From Colwellia echini (lineage in GTDB: Bacteria > Pseudomonadota > Gammaproteobacteria > Enterobacterales > Alteromonadaceae), in NCBI RefSeq assembly GCF_002843355.2, contig NZ_PJAI02000022.1, positions 1-58,887 on the forward strand: 58,887 nt of DNA. The letters run 5' to 3'. Each line of letters opens with the position of its first letter. The first letter of the stretch is position 1. Below, piece by piece: positions 10,100-18,806 of this stretch. The notes beneath the pieces are model-generated. The model worked only from the letters and a program-made list of their open reading frames with translations, ran no database searches and had not been told where the DNA came from. A program made the translations under genes and the position numbers.

Positions 10100-13000
10100 T
10101 ATTTAGCTCCCTGCTTAGCTTTGCTACTCTTTTTAGCAGCAGCTTTTACAACTAAGTCATATAAATCTTGATAAATTAATTCAATATCCGTTTGATGATG
10201 ACTGTACTGTGGGCATTGCGGCCAAAAATAATTAAGATATTCATCTTCAACTAAACCACGAGTATTCATATCTCCTAACCAGAAACTCTCAAATCGACTT
10301 TGGTTCATTGCGATTAATTCACCACGTGACTTGGTAAATACTTTTTCGGCTAATTCGCCATTTAACAATAAGGGTTGTTGCTGACCTTTAAAAAACACCT
10401 TTAGTAAGTTAATTAATTTTGATTTCGCATCAGGTATAGTTTTTACGGTAAATTGATCGACTTTTTGTGTTTTAGTATTGAAATATAGTCCTACGCTTTC
10501 AGTAATTTGTGCTAACTTTTCAGCATCACTCGCCTCAATAGCACTTGTTGTTGGGTTCAAAATGACTTGGTCTTGCCATACTTGCAGTACCAGTTGCTGT
10601 AAATATAAAGTGAACTTGTCTTTAGCTTTAGCGCTTGAGCTTCGATAATGCACTAATAAGTTATTTTTCACTGATAATTGTGTTGTTAACTTAACCTTAA
10701 CCGTTTTAGTACTCGTTGTTTCTAGTTCAAGCGGTAATGTGATATCACAAGTAATAATTTCAGGGTTATCACAATTAAGGGTGTTAATTTCTTCGCTGAA
10801 GTGCAAAGCATCTTGTTGATACTCAGTAAATAACATTTCTGTGGTAGGTAAATCTGGAAATTTACCTGACAATTGGGCTTTGGTTTTTGCTTGATGTAAA
10901 CAGTTTTCCAAACCTTGAGTAACATCTTCAGTACTCCCATCACCTAACTGACTAGCGGCCATGCTAGTTAAAGTGCTATGAAGAAAGTCTTGGCGTAAAA
11001 GATAACTTTCTAAACGATTAACCTCAAACGGCTCCACATCTTCAAGTAATATATTATTATTTTCAAAATAGAGATTAAGGTGCTGTTGAGCAAATACTTT
11101 AGCTGGGTGTTGGTAAAAGCGTATTAATTGCTGACATGACAAGTTAATGTCTTGGACATTTAACTCATCCTCTTCTAGGGCTATGGTTAAAATTGATGAG
11201 TTTTCACCTGGGTTTTCAACCGCGCTTTGTTCAGCTTTAGTACTTTGCCCTAAAGCTAGCCAGTTGGCATCAAAACTCGCCCATTTTCCTTGATAATTAC
11301 GAGAACTAAAGGCTTGCATCGGTAATTGGTAAATTGCTGACGACGATAGAGAAGATGTTGTAGAGTTATTCATTTCAGTAAAGTCCCAACCATAACCTTG
11401 AGTTAAATATTCCATTAACTCTTTAACGACTAACGAGGGCTGTTTTTCACTGTTATTTTTAATGTTTCGACCTTGATAGCTCAAATACAAGGATTTTCTT
11501 GCCGAAATAATCGCTTCTAGAAATAAGTATCTGTCATCACCACGGCGTGATCTATCACCAAGCTGGGCTTTAGATAATTGCATAAGGTCAAAACCTAACG
11601 GTTGTCGCTGTCTTGGAAATTCACCATCGTTTAAACCAAGCACAGCTATCACTTTAAACGGAATGCTGCGCATTGGTAGCATAGAGCAAAAGGTAACCTG
11701 GCCAACCATAAATTGTTTACTCGCATCCCCTTGGCTGAAATGTTGTGTTAGATAATCAACCACAATGAGTAACGAGATATCTTCTTCATAGTTAGCGCTG
11801 TGACAATGTTCAACTAAACCAGCAATGGCTTGTTCAATAATCATTAAGCTATTTTCGTAACTGACATTATCGCTATCGATACGGCTAAACAAACGGTTTA
11901 ACTGTTCTAACAAAAAGGTTTGCCATTGCGTGGCACTGCGAGCTCGCTGTAGATTTTGGCTAAAGTATTGTAACTGTTCAATAAAGAGCATTAATTGCCC
12001 GAGTAAAATCCCATCACTGCCCTCAACATTACTCAGTAGAAGTTGATCTTGATAAATATGTTCACTATCAGCAAAAGCAAAACCACGTAATAAGCGTGAC
12101 AAACCTTGTTGCCATGTAAACGCGGCATTAGCTTTATCCCCTAATAAAGATTGTTTATGGCTTAAATCTAAGCCCCAGTGCACTGTGGCTTGTTCTAACC
12201 AAGCAGATATTTTAGTGATATCTTCAGCGTTTATTGCAAACTGGCTTGCCATAGCCGGTAAGCGTAAAAAAGCGAGTAATTGCGAGACCCCAAATCGACT
12301 ATCGGGTAAGCTTAATAGCTCTGTAAAAGCAGCAACCAGAGGATCGCTATCTTTAGCGCTTCTATCCGCAATTGAGCATGGTAATGGTGGTACTTCACCT
12401 GCAATATCTTGCCAACCACGGGTAAATACGGCATTTACGTAGGGAGCATATTGTTCTATTTGCGGACACATTACCAAAATGTCTTTTGGGGTTAAACTTT
12501 TATCTTGATTAAATTGATGCAATAAGTAGTCGTGCAGAGCTTGTACTTCACGTAGTGCACTATGACAACTTGTAAATACAATTGAGTCATCTTGAAGTGT
12601 TTTATTCGTTACTTGTTTATCTAATTGAGCTGCGCTTAATGAGTTTGTTGAACTGTCAGTTGTATGGCTGGCATCGGTTAATGACAAAATATCATTTTGT
12701 ATGTAATGTAAAACACTTGCTTGCTGATTTTTAGCATTTTCAACTTGATTGACTTGTTCTGATTGATCGTGATCCGTTTTTGCTTGCTCAAAGAGTTCAA
12801 TATCAATTGTACTATAATCTTGCAGCATAGAGATAAATTCACGGCCTTGTTGACCTAAGTTAGCCAATAAAGGATTACCCACAAAACTTTGTACATCATC
12901 AACGCCATCAGACCACGCTGAGAGTTTACCTTTGGCATTTGCTAATGCTTGGTTTAACGCACTTTTTTGAGTAATAATATCACCCCAATAAGAAAAACAC

Positions 13001-13770
13001 GGGTTGAGATGAAAAAAGTGTACTTCAACATGCTCACTCAAGGCGTTAATAAAATCTAACCACATTGGCGCCATAGTATTAAGGCCGAAAAAGCTAATCC
13101 GTGGTGGAATAAGATCTTTTTTAGACTCAATATTAGCAATTGCATCGTGCATTAATTCAACAGGGTTGTAAGCAAGCTCAGTAATTAATAATTGCCATAA
13201 CTTACCTTGCCATTTATGCTCACTTGTTTCGCTATTTTCCAGGCCTGATAATTCAAAGTTTCCTTGCTGCCAACTATCTAGCCATTGCGGTCTAAAAATC
13301 AAATACTGTTCATATAAATCGGCCAGTTGTACGGCTAATTGGTAACGTTTTAATTGAGCATGTTTACTTTCATTAATATTGACTTCACCATCAACACTTA
13401 CTGGTTTTTCACCACGCCAATATTGTGTTGCTTGGCTAAAATCATTGTCATTAACTACTGAATCAAGGGCTAAAATGGCATGAATTCGCCAGCAAAGCAC
13501 TTCTCTTGAGTAAGGCGATTGATCTGGCACCTTATCATCGCTAGCCAGCGAGCGTATTAGCTTCCACAAAAACTGAGCAGGTAACGCGTAACGCATATTC
13601 ATACTAATACCACGTTCTTTAGCTATGGCTAAGTTAAGCCAGTGCTGCATACCTGCATTTTGTACAACAATGACTTCTTGATTAAATACACCTAAGGGAG
13701 AAAGCTGAGAAATTTTGTTGAGTAAGGTTAACAAATTTTCCATTTTGTTGGCTGGATAAAGATAGATCAA
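10099..13770 (-). CDS. recC: Exodeoxyribonuclease V subunit gamma (RecC)
   Basis: Scaffold and Chi-recognition subunit of RecBCD. The 1223-residue protein begins MIYLYPANKMENLLTLL and carries RecC blocks such as VQNAGMQHWLNLAIAKERGI, ISFFGLNTMAPMW, ALGLNDGEFPR-like VLGLNDGEFPRQRQP near residue 710, and GDRSRRGDDRYLFLEAI. It has degenerate helicase and nuclease folds and lacks a Walker lysine motif, as expected. First gene of recC-recB-recD; no ptrA gene lies between recC and recB, unlike E. coli. A stretch of 11-bp repeats lies 60-92 bases upstream. An alternative start at an internal Met (residue 10) is possible. Confidence 0.95.
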   Translation of the reverse strand: MIYLYPANKMENLLTLLNKISQLSPLGVFNQEVIVVQNAGMQHWLNLAIAKERGISMNMRYALPAQFLWKLIRSLASDDKVPDQSPYSREVLCWRIHAILALDSVVNDNDFSQATQYWRGEKPVSVDGEVNINESKHAQLKRYQLAVQLADLYEQYLIFRPQWLDSWQQGNFELSGLENSETSEHKWQGKLWQLLITELAYNPVELMHDAIANIESKKDLIPPRISFFGLNTMAPMWLDFINALSEHVEVHFFHLNPCFSYWGDIITQKSALNQALANAKGKLSAWSDGVDDVQSFVGNPLLANLGQQGREFISMLQDYSTIDIELFEQAKTDHDQSEQVNQVENAKNQQASVLHYIQNDILSLTDASHTTDSSTNSLSAAQLDKQVTNKTLQDDSIVFTSCHSALREVQALHDYLLHQFNQDKSLTPKDILVMCPQIEQYAPYVNAVFTRGWQDIAGEVPPLPCSIADRSAKDSDPLVAAFTELLSLPDSRFGVSQLLAFLRLPAMASQFAINAEDITKISAWLEQATVHWGLDLSHKQSLLGDKANAAFTWQQGLSRLLRGFAFADSEHIYQDQLLLSNVEGSDGILLGQLMLFIEQLQYFSQNLQRARSATQWQTFLLEQLNRLFSRIDSDNVSYENSLMIIEQAIAGLVEHCHSANYEEDISLLIVVDYLTQHFSQGDASKQFMVGQVTFCSMLPMRSIPFKVIAVLGLNDGEFPRQRQPLGFDLMQLSKAQLGDRSRRGDDRYLFLEAIISARKSLYLSYQGRNIKNNSEKQPSLVVKELMEYLTQGYGWDFTEMNNSTTSSLSSSAIYQLPMQAFSSRNYQGKWASFDANWLALGQSTKAEQSAVENPGENSSILTIALEEDELNVQDINLSCQQLIRFYQHPAKVFAQQHLNLYFENNNILLEDVEPFEVNRLESYLLRQDFLHSTLTSMAASQLGDGSTEDVTQGLENCLHQAKTKAQLSGKFPDLPTTEMLFTEYQQDALHFSEEINTLNCDNPEIITCDITLPLELETTSTKTVKVKLTTQLSVKNNLLVHYRSSSAKAKDKFTLYLQQLVLQVWQDQVILNPTTSAIEASDAEKLAQITESVGLYFNTKTQKVDQFTVKTIPDAKSKLINLLKVFFKGQQQPLLLNGELAEKVFTKSRGELIAMNQSRFESFWLGDMNTRGLVEDEYLNYFWPQCPQYSHHQTDIELIYQDLYDLVVKAAAKKSSKAKQGAK

Positions 13771-14217
13771 GGTAACGCCTTTTTGATTTTGATAAGTGAA
13801 AAAACATGGTCTGAAAACAAGCTAGCTTCAACCTAAATGGAACCTAAGCCGAACCTAAGTCGAAGTTAACTTCCATTAAATTATAGGGATTATAATCAAC
13901 ACAAATTTAACCACATGGGGCTAGCGAACACTAGTAAAATCAGTAGGATATTTTCAAGGTGTTTTTTTACGATATATTTAGAAAATAATTAGGGTCGGTT
14001 GCTCTTTCAAGGGTTAAAAATTTATTCAATTTAAGAAGAGAGCATCAAAGAGTAAATGCATTTTAAATGAACCTAAAGACAGAACTTGTTTTAAATTTAA
14101 ACTGCGTTTTCGCCTGTTTGTGTAACCAGTTTCACGAACAGGCTCTACCTTGTCTTAATTAGAGTACGCAGCGCTTGAAACAGTACAATGCTATTAATTT
14201 TACTCACTTATATAATT
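13771..14217. other. Intergenic region between recC and the YdeI-like gene
   Basis: 447 bases without a credible gene. It holds the presumed recC promoter, the 11-bp repeats at 13830-13862 and a hairpin at 14113-14142 (10-bp stem with one G-U pair). The hairpin may end transcription of the YdeI-like gene. Nothing else was recognised. Confidence 0.6.
13830..13862. repeat. Three 11-bp direct repeats upstream of recC
   Basis: Three consecutive units, AACCTAAATGG, AACCTAAGCCG and AACCTAAGTCG, share the core AACCTAA at exact 11-base spacing (about one helical turn). They lie 60-92 bases upstream of the recC start. They could be a slippage product or phased binding sites. Confidence 0.8.
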
Positions 14218-14793
14218 TTACTTCGGCTTTTCTTGTTGCTTAAGCATACTTATAAATTTTGTAAATCGTTTTTCTCTTGTTTCGGGTTTCTTGGCGCTGA
14301 GTAATGCGTACGCAATAACATATCGACTCGACTTAGTTAGCGTGTCATAAAATGCTTTAATATTGAAATCACTTGCAACAGCTATTAGAAAGTCTTCAGG
14401 CACTTCCATCTCACTAACTACATACGCATTATCCCATCGGCCATCAGCTTTTGCTGCCCGAACATGTACCAGCCCTGATTCCATCATCCGGTTTTCACTT
14501 ATTAAACGTTCTACATGCTCAGTGTTTCTTTTAGACCAATTACTGCGCACTTTGCGTGGCGTAATACGCTGTAGATAAGCTTTATCATCAAGTGATTTTT
14601 TAACACCGTCAATCCAGCCCCAACACAAAACCTCAATCACAAGTTCATTCCAAGTAATACTCTCAATGCCTGTGTTCTTCTTATATATTTTCACCCAGAG
14701 TTCACTTTCGCTGACATGGTTTACTTTAAGCCACTGCTTGAGATCTTTGGCTGTGGGGAATGTCATTATTGTTAATGGGTCAGGAACTGGCAT
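14218..14793 (-). CDS. YdeI/OmpD-associated family protein
   Basis: Small cytosolic protein of the YdeI/bacteriocin-protection family (function poorly defined). Recognised from FPTAKDLKQWL, ELWVKIYKKNTG, WNELVIEVLCWGWIDG and the basic YLQRITPRKVRSNWSKRN block, then a C-terminal helical tail rich in Lys with FTKFISMLKQQEK. The frame extends to a TTG at 14814, but AAGAGA spaced before the ATG at 14793 and the usual family N-terminus favour the shorter start. It stands alone, 94 bases after the GNAT gene on the same strand. Confidence 0.8.
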   Translation of the reverse strand: MPVPDPLTIMTFPTAKDLKQWLKVNHVSESELWVKIYKKNTGIESITWNELVIEVLCWGWIDGVKKSLDDKAYLQRITPRKVRSNWSKRNTEHVERLISENRMMESGLVHVRAAKADGRWDNAYVVSEMEVPEDFLIAVASDFNIKAFYDTLTKSSRYVIAYALLSAKKPETREKRFTKFISMLKQQEKPK

Positions 14794-14887
14794 GAAATCA
14801 AGTCTCTTCTTCAACGTTTGATTAATAGGTGAGGTTTATTTTTGCGAAATGAAGACTAAGCAGACAGCTATATATCTGTTTAAATAA

Positions 14888-15457
14888 CTATCTGGAAGTT
14901 TCACAGCCAAGTTTAAAATATTGGTTATTATTATAATTAAATTCATTGATAACAACCAAATTACCTTTACGAGTATGAGCCTCATAAGAGCGAGGGTTGT
15001 TTTTGTTGATAAACGTAACTAAATAAGGATACTTCTCAGACATTTTATTAAGTGAAAATTTAAAAACATCTTCAAATACACCTGCACCGCGTACACTTTT
15101 ATCAACACATACAGGCCCATATTGATAAGAGTTTGTAGTGGTTAGTTCGTTATTAAAAAGTGTCGCGTCATGTAAATTATCTACCATGAATTGAAACATC
15201 GGCCATTGACACCAAAATGACCAAGAAGCCGCCATAGCATAAGCAACAATGCGTTTGTTATGTATGGCTAAAAATAGCCCCTGCTCTTCGGTTATCAGTT
15301 GGCTTAAATGTGACTCGGTGAAAGCGGTCGTTATAAAGCCATCTTTCTTATCTTCTTCAAGTATTGAATCAACTTGGTATTTGTAATGCAGATTTAAAAC
15401 CTCTGCTACATTGTCTAAAGTAGCTACTTTTAACTCCAAATTCATAGATCGGCTCAT
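14888..15457 (-). CDS. GNAT family N-acetyltransferase
   Basis: Predicted acetyl-CoA-dependent acyltransferase of unknown substrate, 189 residues. The fold is suggested by an N-terminal ATLDNVAEVLNLH helix, the central strand FLAIHNKRIVAYAM, and the acetyl-CoA loop region VCVDKSVRGAGVFEDVF near residues 115-131, followed by YLVTFINKNNPRSYEAHTRKG, typical of the last GNAT strand and helix. Two starts are possible: ATG at 15457 or ATG at 15445 (preceded by GAG). The region upstream carries three perfect short palindromes. Confidence 0.75.
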   Translation of the reverse strand: MSRSMNLELKVATLDNVAEVLNLHYKYQVDSILEEDKKDGFITTAFTESHLSQLITEEQGLFLAIHNKRIVAYAMAASWSFWCQWPMFQFMVDNLHDATLFNNELTTTNSYQYGPVCVDKSVRGAGVFEDVFKFSLNKMSEKYPYLVTFINKNNPRSYEAHTRKGNLVVINEFNYNNNQYFKLGCETSR

Positions 15458-15490
15458 TTATTTTGTTATTGATATCGCTTCATCAAGAGG

Positions 15491-15585
15491 CTAAGAACAT
15501 CTTAGCTAGAATACTAAATTGAGTGAGACGCAGCTAATACCTAGGTATTGCAGTTAGAAATCTAGTTTATAAAGTAGCTAGCTAC
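15491..15585. promoter_or_regulatory. Cluster of three short palindromes between the globin and GNAT genes
   Basis: CTAAGA-ACA-TCTTAG (15491-15505), AATACCTAGGTATT (15536-15549) and GTAGCTAGCTAC (15574-15585) are each perfectly symmetrical. They lie upstream of the GNAT gene and at the 3' end of the globin gene. They could be operator sites or RNA hairpins; no regulator is identified. Confidence 0.4.
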
Positions 15586-15592
15586 ATGATCC

Positions 15593-16006
15593 TTAACCAG
15601 CTGACACCATTCTAATCCGTTCTGCTGGAACCCTTAATTGCTCAATTAAGTAAATTTTGAATGGCTTTTCGTAAGGTTGATTATCTATGGCTTTTTGCAT
15701 ACATAATAGCCACGCTTCACTTTCTTCAACACCCACTGATAAATGCTTATGAGCATAAGGAATATTTATACTCCCGTAATGCTCAGCATATAATTTAGGG
15801 CCGCCAAGCCAACCAGACAAAAAATAGGCTAACTTTTTACTCGACTCTGATAAATCATTAGAATGCATATCTCTGATCTTTTTTGATTCAGTAAAAGTAT
15901 CCATATTATTATAAAATTCATCTACGAGTTTAATCAAACCCGCCAGCTCTCCTGCCATTTTGTAAGAGTTATCTCCTACGCCGTACTCACAACTTCTAGA
16001 ACTCAT
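15593..16006 (-). CDS. Group II truncated haemoglobin
   Basis: Small haem protein (137 residues) that binds O2 or NO in the cytosol. Family features: Tyr32 in FYNNM matches the B10 distal Tyr, the YFLSGWLGGPKLYAEHYG segment is typical, and His86 lies 13 residues before Trp99 (SEAWLLCM), the same spacing as the proximal His and Trp-G8 of group II truncated globins. The final MVSAG tail is short. It stands alone, with 328 bases upstream free of genes. A role in NO or oxygen handling is inferred from the family only. Confidence 0.9.
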   Translation of the reverse strand: MSSRSCEYGVGDNSYKMAGELAGLIKLVDEFYNNMDTFTESKKIRDMHSNDLSESSKKLAYFLSGWLGGPKLYAEHYGSINIPYAHKHLSVGVEESEAWLLCMQKAIDNQPYEKPFKIYLIEQLRVPAERIRMVSAG

Positions 16007-16190
16007 AAACTAAATCTCTACAATGAATATCATAATTTCATAACTGATTAATCTTTCACTATTTTTATCAAATAACATAAGATATTGCTAGCCATAGATT
16101 TTATTAGGGTATTAGCATAGAAGGTACGGAAATTTAAAATGAATATTAATGGTTTTACTTCGCCTTTCATTTCAGTCTAAAGCAGACATA

Positions 16191-16217
16191 AAAAAACCTT
16201 AATTTTCATTAAGGTTT
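16191..16217 (-). terminator. Intrinsic terminator downstream of the MDR dehydrogenase gene
   Basis: Read on the minus strand, AAAACCTTAA and TTAAGGTTTT pair around a short loop and run into seven T. It lies about 120 bases beyond the stop codon at 16335. Confidence 0.8.
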
Positions 16218-16285
16218 TAAGAGAAAGTTATTGATTAACTTGATTTAACTATAAAAAATACCTTCATCAATAATTAACTTATATA

Positions 16286-16311
16286 ATAACTAACTTCTAT
16301 AACTAACTTCT
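16286..16311. repeat. Perfect 13-bp tandem duplication just past the MDR stop
   Basis: ATAACTAACTTCT occurs twice in tandem (16286-16298 and 16299-16311), 24 bases beyond the stop codon of the minus-strand dehydrogenase gene. Confidence 0.85.
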
Positions 16312-16334
16312 AAAAGTAATATATATAAGAAAAA

Positions 16335-17474
16335 TCACTTTTGAGGTGTAATTAAGTACTTCTCACCTGTCGCTTGTTTAGAGTAAGCGGCAATTGATTT
16401 CAATTGTAATGCTTCAGCTAATGATACTTCATGAGTGTAATTACTCGCAAATGTTGTAGTAATTTCATCGGCAACACGTTTACGCATTGTTATTACCGTT
16501 TCAGTACCTAGTTTTCCGAGTGCATTAAATAACAAGAAGCCATTAACAGCCCAAGCAAAACCAAAGTTTCGGTTTAACGTAATAGGACCACGGTTTAATG
16601 CGCCATAAATATAAACTTGTTTAAAAACATCTGAGCCATAAACACTGTGCTCTTTCATATCACGTGCCGCTGCTTCTTCCATACAGTTAAGAATATCACT
16701 GGTTAGTTGACCACCACCAATTGGATCAAACGCAATGGTTGCGCCTGTTTCAATAATCGCCGCGGTTAAATCAGCAATAAAAGTTTCACTACTTGAGTTA
16801 ACAACATATTTTGCCCCCATATCACGTAATAAGGTTTCTTGCTCTGGTTTACGTACAATGTTAACTAAATCAACGCCGTCTGCGATACAAATACGGTTTA
16901 GCATTTGGCCAAGGCTAGATGCGGCAGCGGCATGAACAATAGCTTTATGACCTTCAGCGCGCATGGTTTCCACCATAGCTAATGCAGTAAGCGGGTTAAC
17001 AAATGATGAAGCCCCTTCTTTTGCTGTTGTTCCTGCTTTTAATTCTAAACAGCTTTGAACATTGGTGCATAAATATTGACGATAAGTTCCGCCGCCAATC
17101 ACGGCAACCATTTTCCCCATTAATGCCTGTGCCGCAGCTGATGAGCCTGCTGCTACTACTGTTCCTGCGCCTTCATTACCCACAGGTGTTGCTTTGCCCA
17201 CACGTGTTTTAAGTGATGGCATAGCCTGAGCAGGAACATCTGCAGTTATAATAGGATTTTGCTCAGGGCCTGATTGAATTGCTTTAGCCATATCTCCAGC
17301 GCTAAACAGCACAGCTAAGTCAGATGGGTTTAAAGGCGCCGCTTCCATACGAATAACAACTTCATCAGCACCCGGTTGCGGTATTGAGATGTTTTGCAAA
17401 GCAAGTGTAAGTTTATTGTCTTCGCTGATTGTTGAAGTAAGTTGAATATTTGAGTTTGAGTTTGAATCTGACAT
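16335..17474 (-). CDS. MDR-superfamily zinc-binding dehydrogenase / quinone reductase-like protein
   Basis: NAD(P)H-dependent medium-chain reductase of unknown substrate, 379 residues. GroES-like N-terminal part with EAAPLNPSDLAVLF and GNEGAGTVVAAG; Rossmann part with HAAAASSLGQMLNRI around residue 190 in place of the usual AAAGGVG; FDPIGGGQ near residue 250. No structural zinc Cys cluster is visible, fitting a zeta-crystallin/quinone-reductase-like enzyme rather than a zinc alcohol dehydrogenase. The N-terminus SDSNSNSN reflects a short hexanucleotide repeat. It follows the GST gene (138-base gap), and the pair probably handles quinones or electrophiles under the divergent LysR gene. Confidence 0.85.
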   Translation of the reverse strand: MSDSNSNSNIQLTSTISEDNKLTLALQNISIPQPGADEVVIRMEAAPLNPSDLAVLFSAGDMAKAIQSGPEQNPIITADVPAQAMPSLKTRVGKATPVGNEGAGTVVAAGSSAAAQALMGKMVAVIGGGTYRQYLCTNVQSCLELKAGTTAKEGASSFVNPLTALAMVETMRAEGHKAIVHAAAASSLGQMLNRICIADGVDLVNIVRKPEQETLLRDMGAKYVVNSSSETFIADLTAAIIETGATIAFDPIGGGQLTSDILNCMEEAAARDMKEHSVYGSDVFKQVYIYGALNRGPITLNRNFGFAWAVNGFLLFNALGKLGTETVITMRKRVADEITTTFASNYTHEVSLAEALQLKSIAAYSKQATGEKYLITPQK

Positions 17475-17612
17475 GAGTAATGCTCCTGCATATAAATAAT
17501 TTTTTGCGCCAATAACGTTATTGTATTGACCATTTTTGTTCGTAGCCGTACCTATTTCTAAGATACACTCGATTTCGTGGCTAAGCTCTATTTAGTATTG
17601 GTTGCTTGAAAC

Positions 17613-18302
17613 TTAACTTTTATTTGGGCTTTCATTTGAAGCTTTCATTTGAAGAGTAACTTTTTGCATAAACTCAGGCATATTTTCTTTTCGATCTGCT
17701 TCTACACTTTGCGCAATGTCAGATTTACCCATTGCGACATCCCACTCTTTCATGCCGGGTATATCTGCTAATATTTCCCAATTAAGTTGAGACGAAGCAA
17801 TAGATTTAACAACGGTATTTACGTAATAAACGTAAATGTCAGCCATGGTAAATTGTTCGCCCGCGATCCAAGGTGAAAACTTAGTTAAGTGATTTAATGC
17901 GATAATGCCTCGACTTAAAACTTGACGCACCTCAGTGGCAACCAACTCTGGAACTGCAGTGCCTGTAAATGCATAAGTGATAAGTCGTCTACTTGGTAGT
18001 TCAAAATACAGCTCTGAAATTTTCATTATTTGACGAACAACTGCACGCTCTCCTGCATTTTCTGGATATAACGGCATCGCGGGGTATGTTTCTTCAATAA
18101 AATCACAAATCACGCTCGATTCTGAAATATTAAGCCCTTGCGCTGTTGTAATGGCAGGCACTTTGCCTACCGGACTGATTACCAATAACTCGTCACTACC
18201 ACCATAAATAAGGTTTTCTTGAAATGGCAATTCTTTGTGTAAAAGTACGTGTTTTACTAGGTTGTAATAATTGCTAGCGGCAAAGCCGTGTAAAGTTATC
18301 AT
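17613..18302 (-). CDS. Glutathione S-transferase family protein (C-terminus probably frameshifted)
   Basis: Cytosolic thioredoxin-fold transferase, 229 residues. N-terminal MITLHGFAASNYYNLVKH, then SPVGKVPAI near residue 45-53 (cis-Pro loop) and SESSVICDFIEETYP (glutathione gamma-Glu contact), then an all-helical C-terminal domain with FTMADIYVYY. A perfect 13-bp duplication lies in codons near the end. Removing one unit restores an open frame that would end ...QMKAQIKVKFQATNTK at 17588. The present tail ASNESPNKS therefore looks secondary, a loss that GST function could tolerate. Start ATG at 18302 matches the family. Confidence 0.9.
   Translation of the reverse strand: MITLHGFAASNYYNLVKHVLLHKELPFQENLIYGGSDELLVISPVGKVPAITTAQGLNISESSVICDFIEETYPAMPLYPENAGERAVVRQIMKISELYFELPSRRLITYAFTGTAVPELVATEVRQVLSRGIIALNHLTKFSPWIAGEQFTMADIYVYYVNTVVKSIASSQLNWEILADIPGMKEWDVAMGKSDIAQSVEADRKENMPEFMQKVTLQMKASNESPNKS
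17628..17653 (-). repeat. Perfect 13-bp tandem duplication inside the GST 3' end
   Basis: GCTTTCATTTGAA occurs twice in tandem (17628-17640, 17641-17653). As 13 is not a multiple of three, it shifts the frame of the last nine codons before the stop at 17613. Confidence 0.9.
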
Positions 18303-18462
18303 AAGTCAATTTCCATTATTAACGTGAAGGTTGGTGTCAATCCCCTTAATTCAGGGTAAATATAGTATTACTTGTTTTAAAAATATTATATATAAGGGAA
18401 AACACTAATCACTATTGCTTTTAAAGCAATAATAAGGACACTATGTAAACCTAGATACCTAA

Positions 18463-18775
18463 TACCAAATTGATTAAGTTCTTTCCCACTCAGCGAGAAT
18501 TAAAAGGTTTATAAGCAAGGCATTGATTGAAGAGAATGGTTATTCAGGAAAATATGCTCCTGAATTTTCTTTATAAGCTACATCCATGTAGCGTCCTTGT
18601 CAAAATCAATAACGCAGCTTGTAAACCTTTTAAAATCGCCCTCTGGGAGCTATCTCGATACCCACTAACATCGTTAAATTTATTTGATTTAGAATGACTA
18701 AACCGAAACAAATTTGCCTTGTTAATGAGTATCGAATATAGCTCTGAGTTGAGAAGAAACTTAATCAAATTGGTA
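18463..18775 (+). mobile_element. Family B miniature inverted-repeat element
   Basis: A 313-base non-coding element. Its left end TACCAAATTGATTAAGTTC and right end read inward as inverted repeats (about 21 of 23 match). The flanking TAA at 18460-18462 and 18776-18778 is a likely target duplication. A second element at 43116-43261 has related ends and the same TAA flank. No transposase is present in the window, so mobility would depend on one elsewhere. Confidence 0.75.
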
Positions 18776-18779
18776 TAAT
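18749..18779 (+). promoter_or_regulatory. Candidate lysR promoter formed at the end of the family B element
   Basis: TTGAGA (18749-18754) and a perfect TATAAT (18774-18779) are separated by 19 bases. The -10 hexamer straddles the element's right end and its target duplication. It lies 27 bases before the LysR start, with AAGGAGA between. Long spacing makes this moderate evidence. Confidence 0.45.
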
Positions 18780-18806
18780 ACTCAGAATTTATTAAGGAGA
18801 ATTCAG

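Larger units (their letters stand above)
16007..16334. other. Intergenic region between the dehydrogenase and globin genes
   Basis: 328 AT-rich bases with no credible gene. It includes the presumed globin promoter, the minus-strand terminator at 16191-16217 and a perfect 13-bp tandem duplication at 16286-16311. Confidence 0.6.
18303..18806. other. Divergent GST / LysR intergenic region
   Basis: 504 bases. Bases 18463-18775 are a family B miniature element; the remaining 160 bases next to the GST start hold its presumed promoter and LysR operator. A minus-strand frame of 84 codons inside the element is not considered a gene. Confidence 0.7.
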
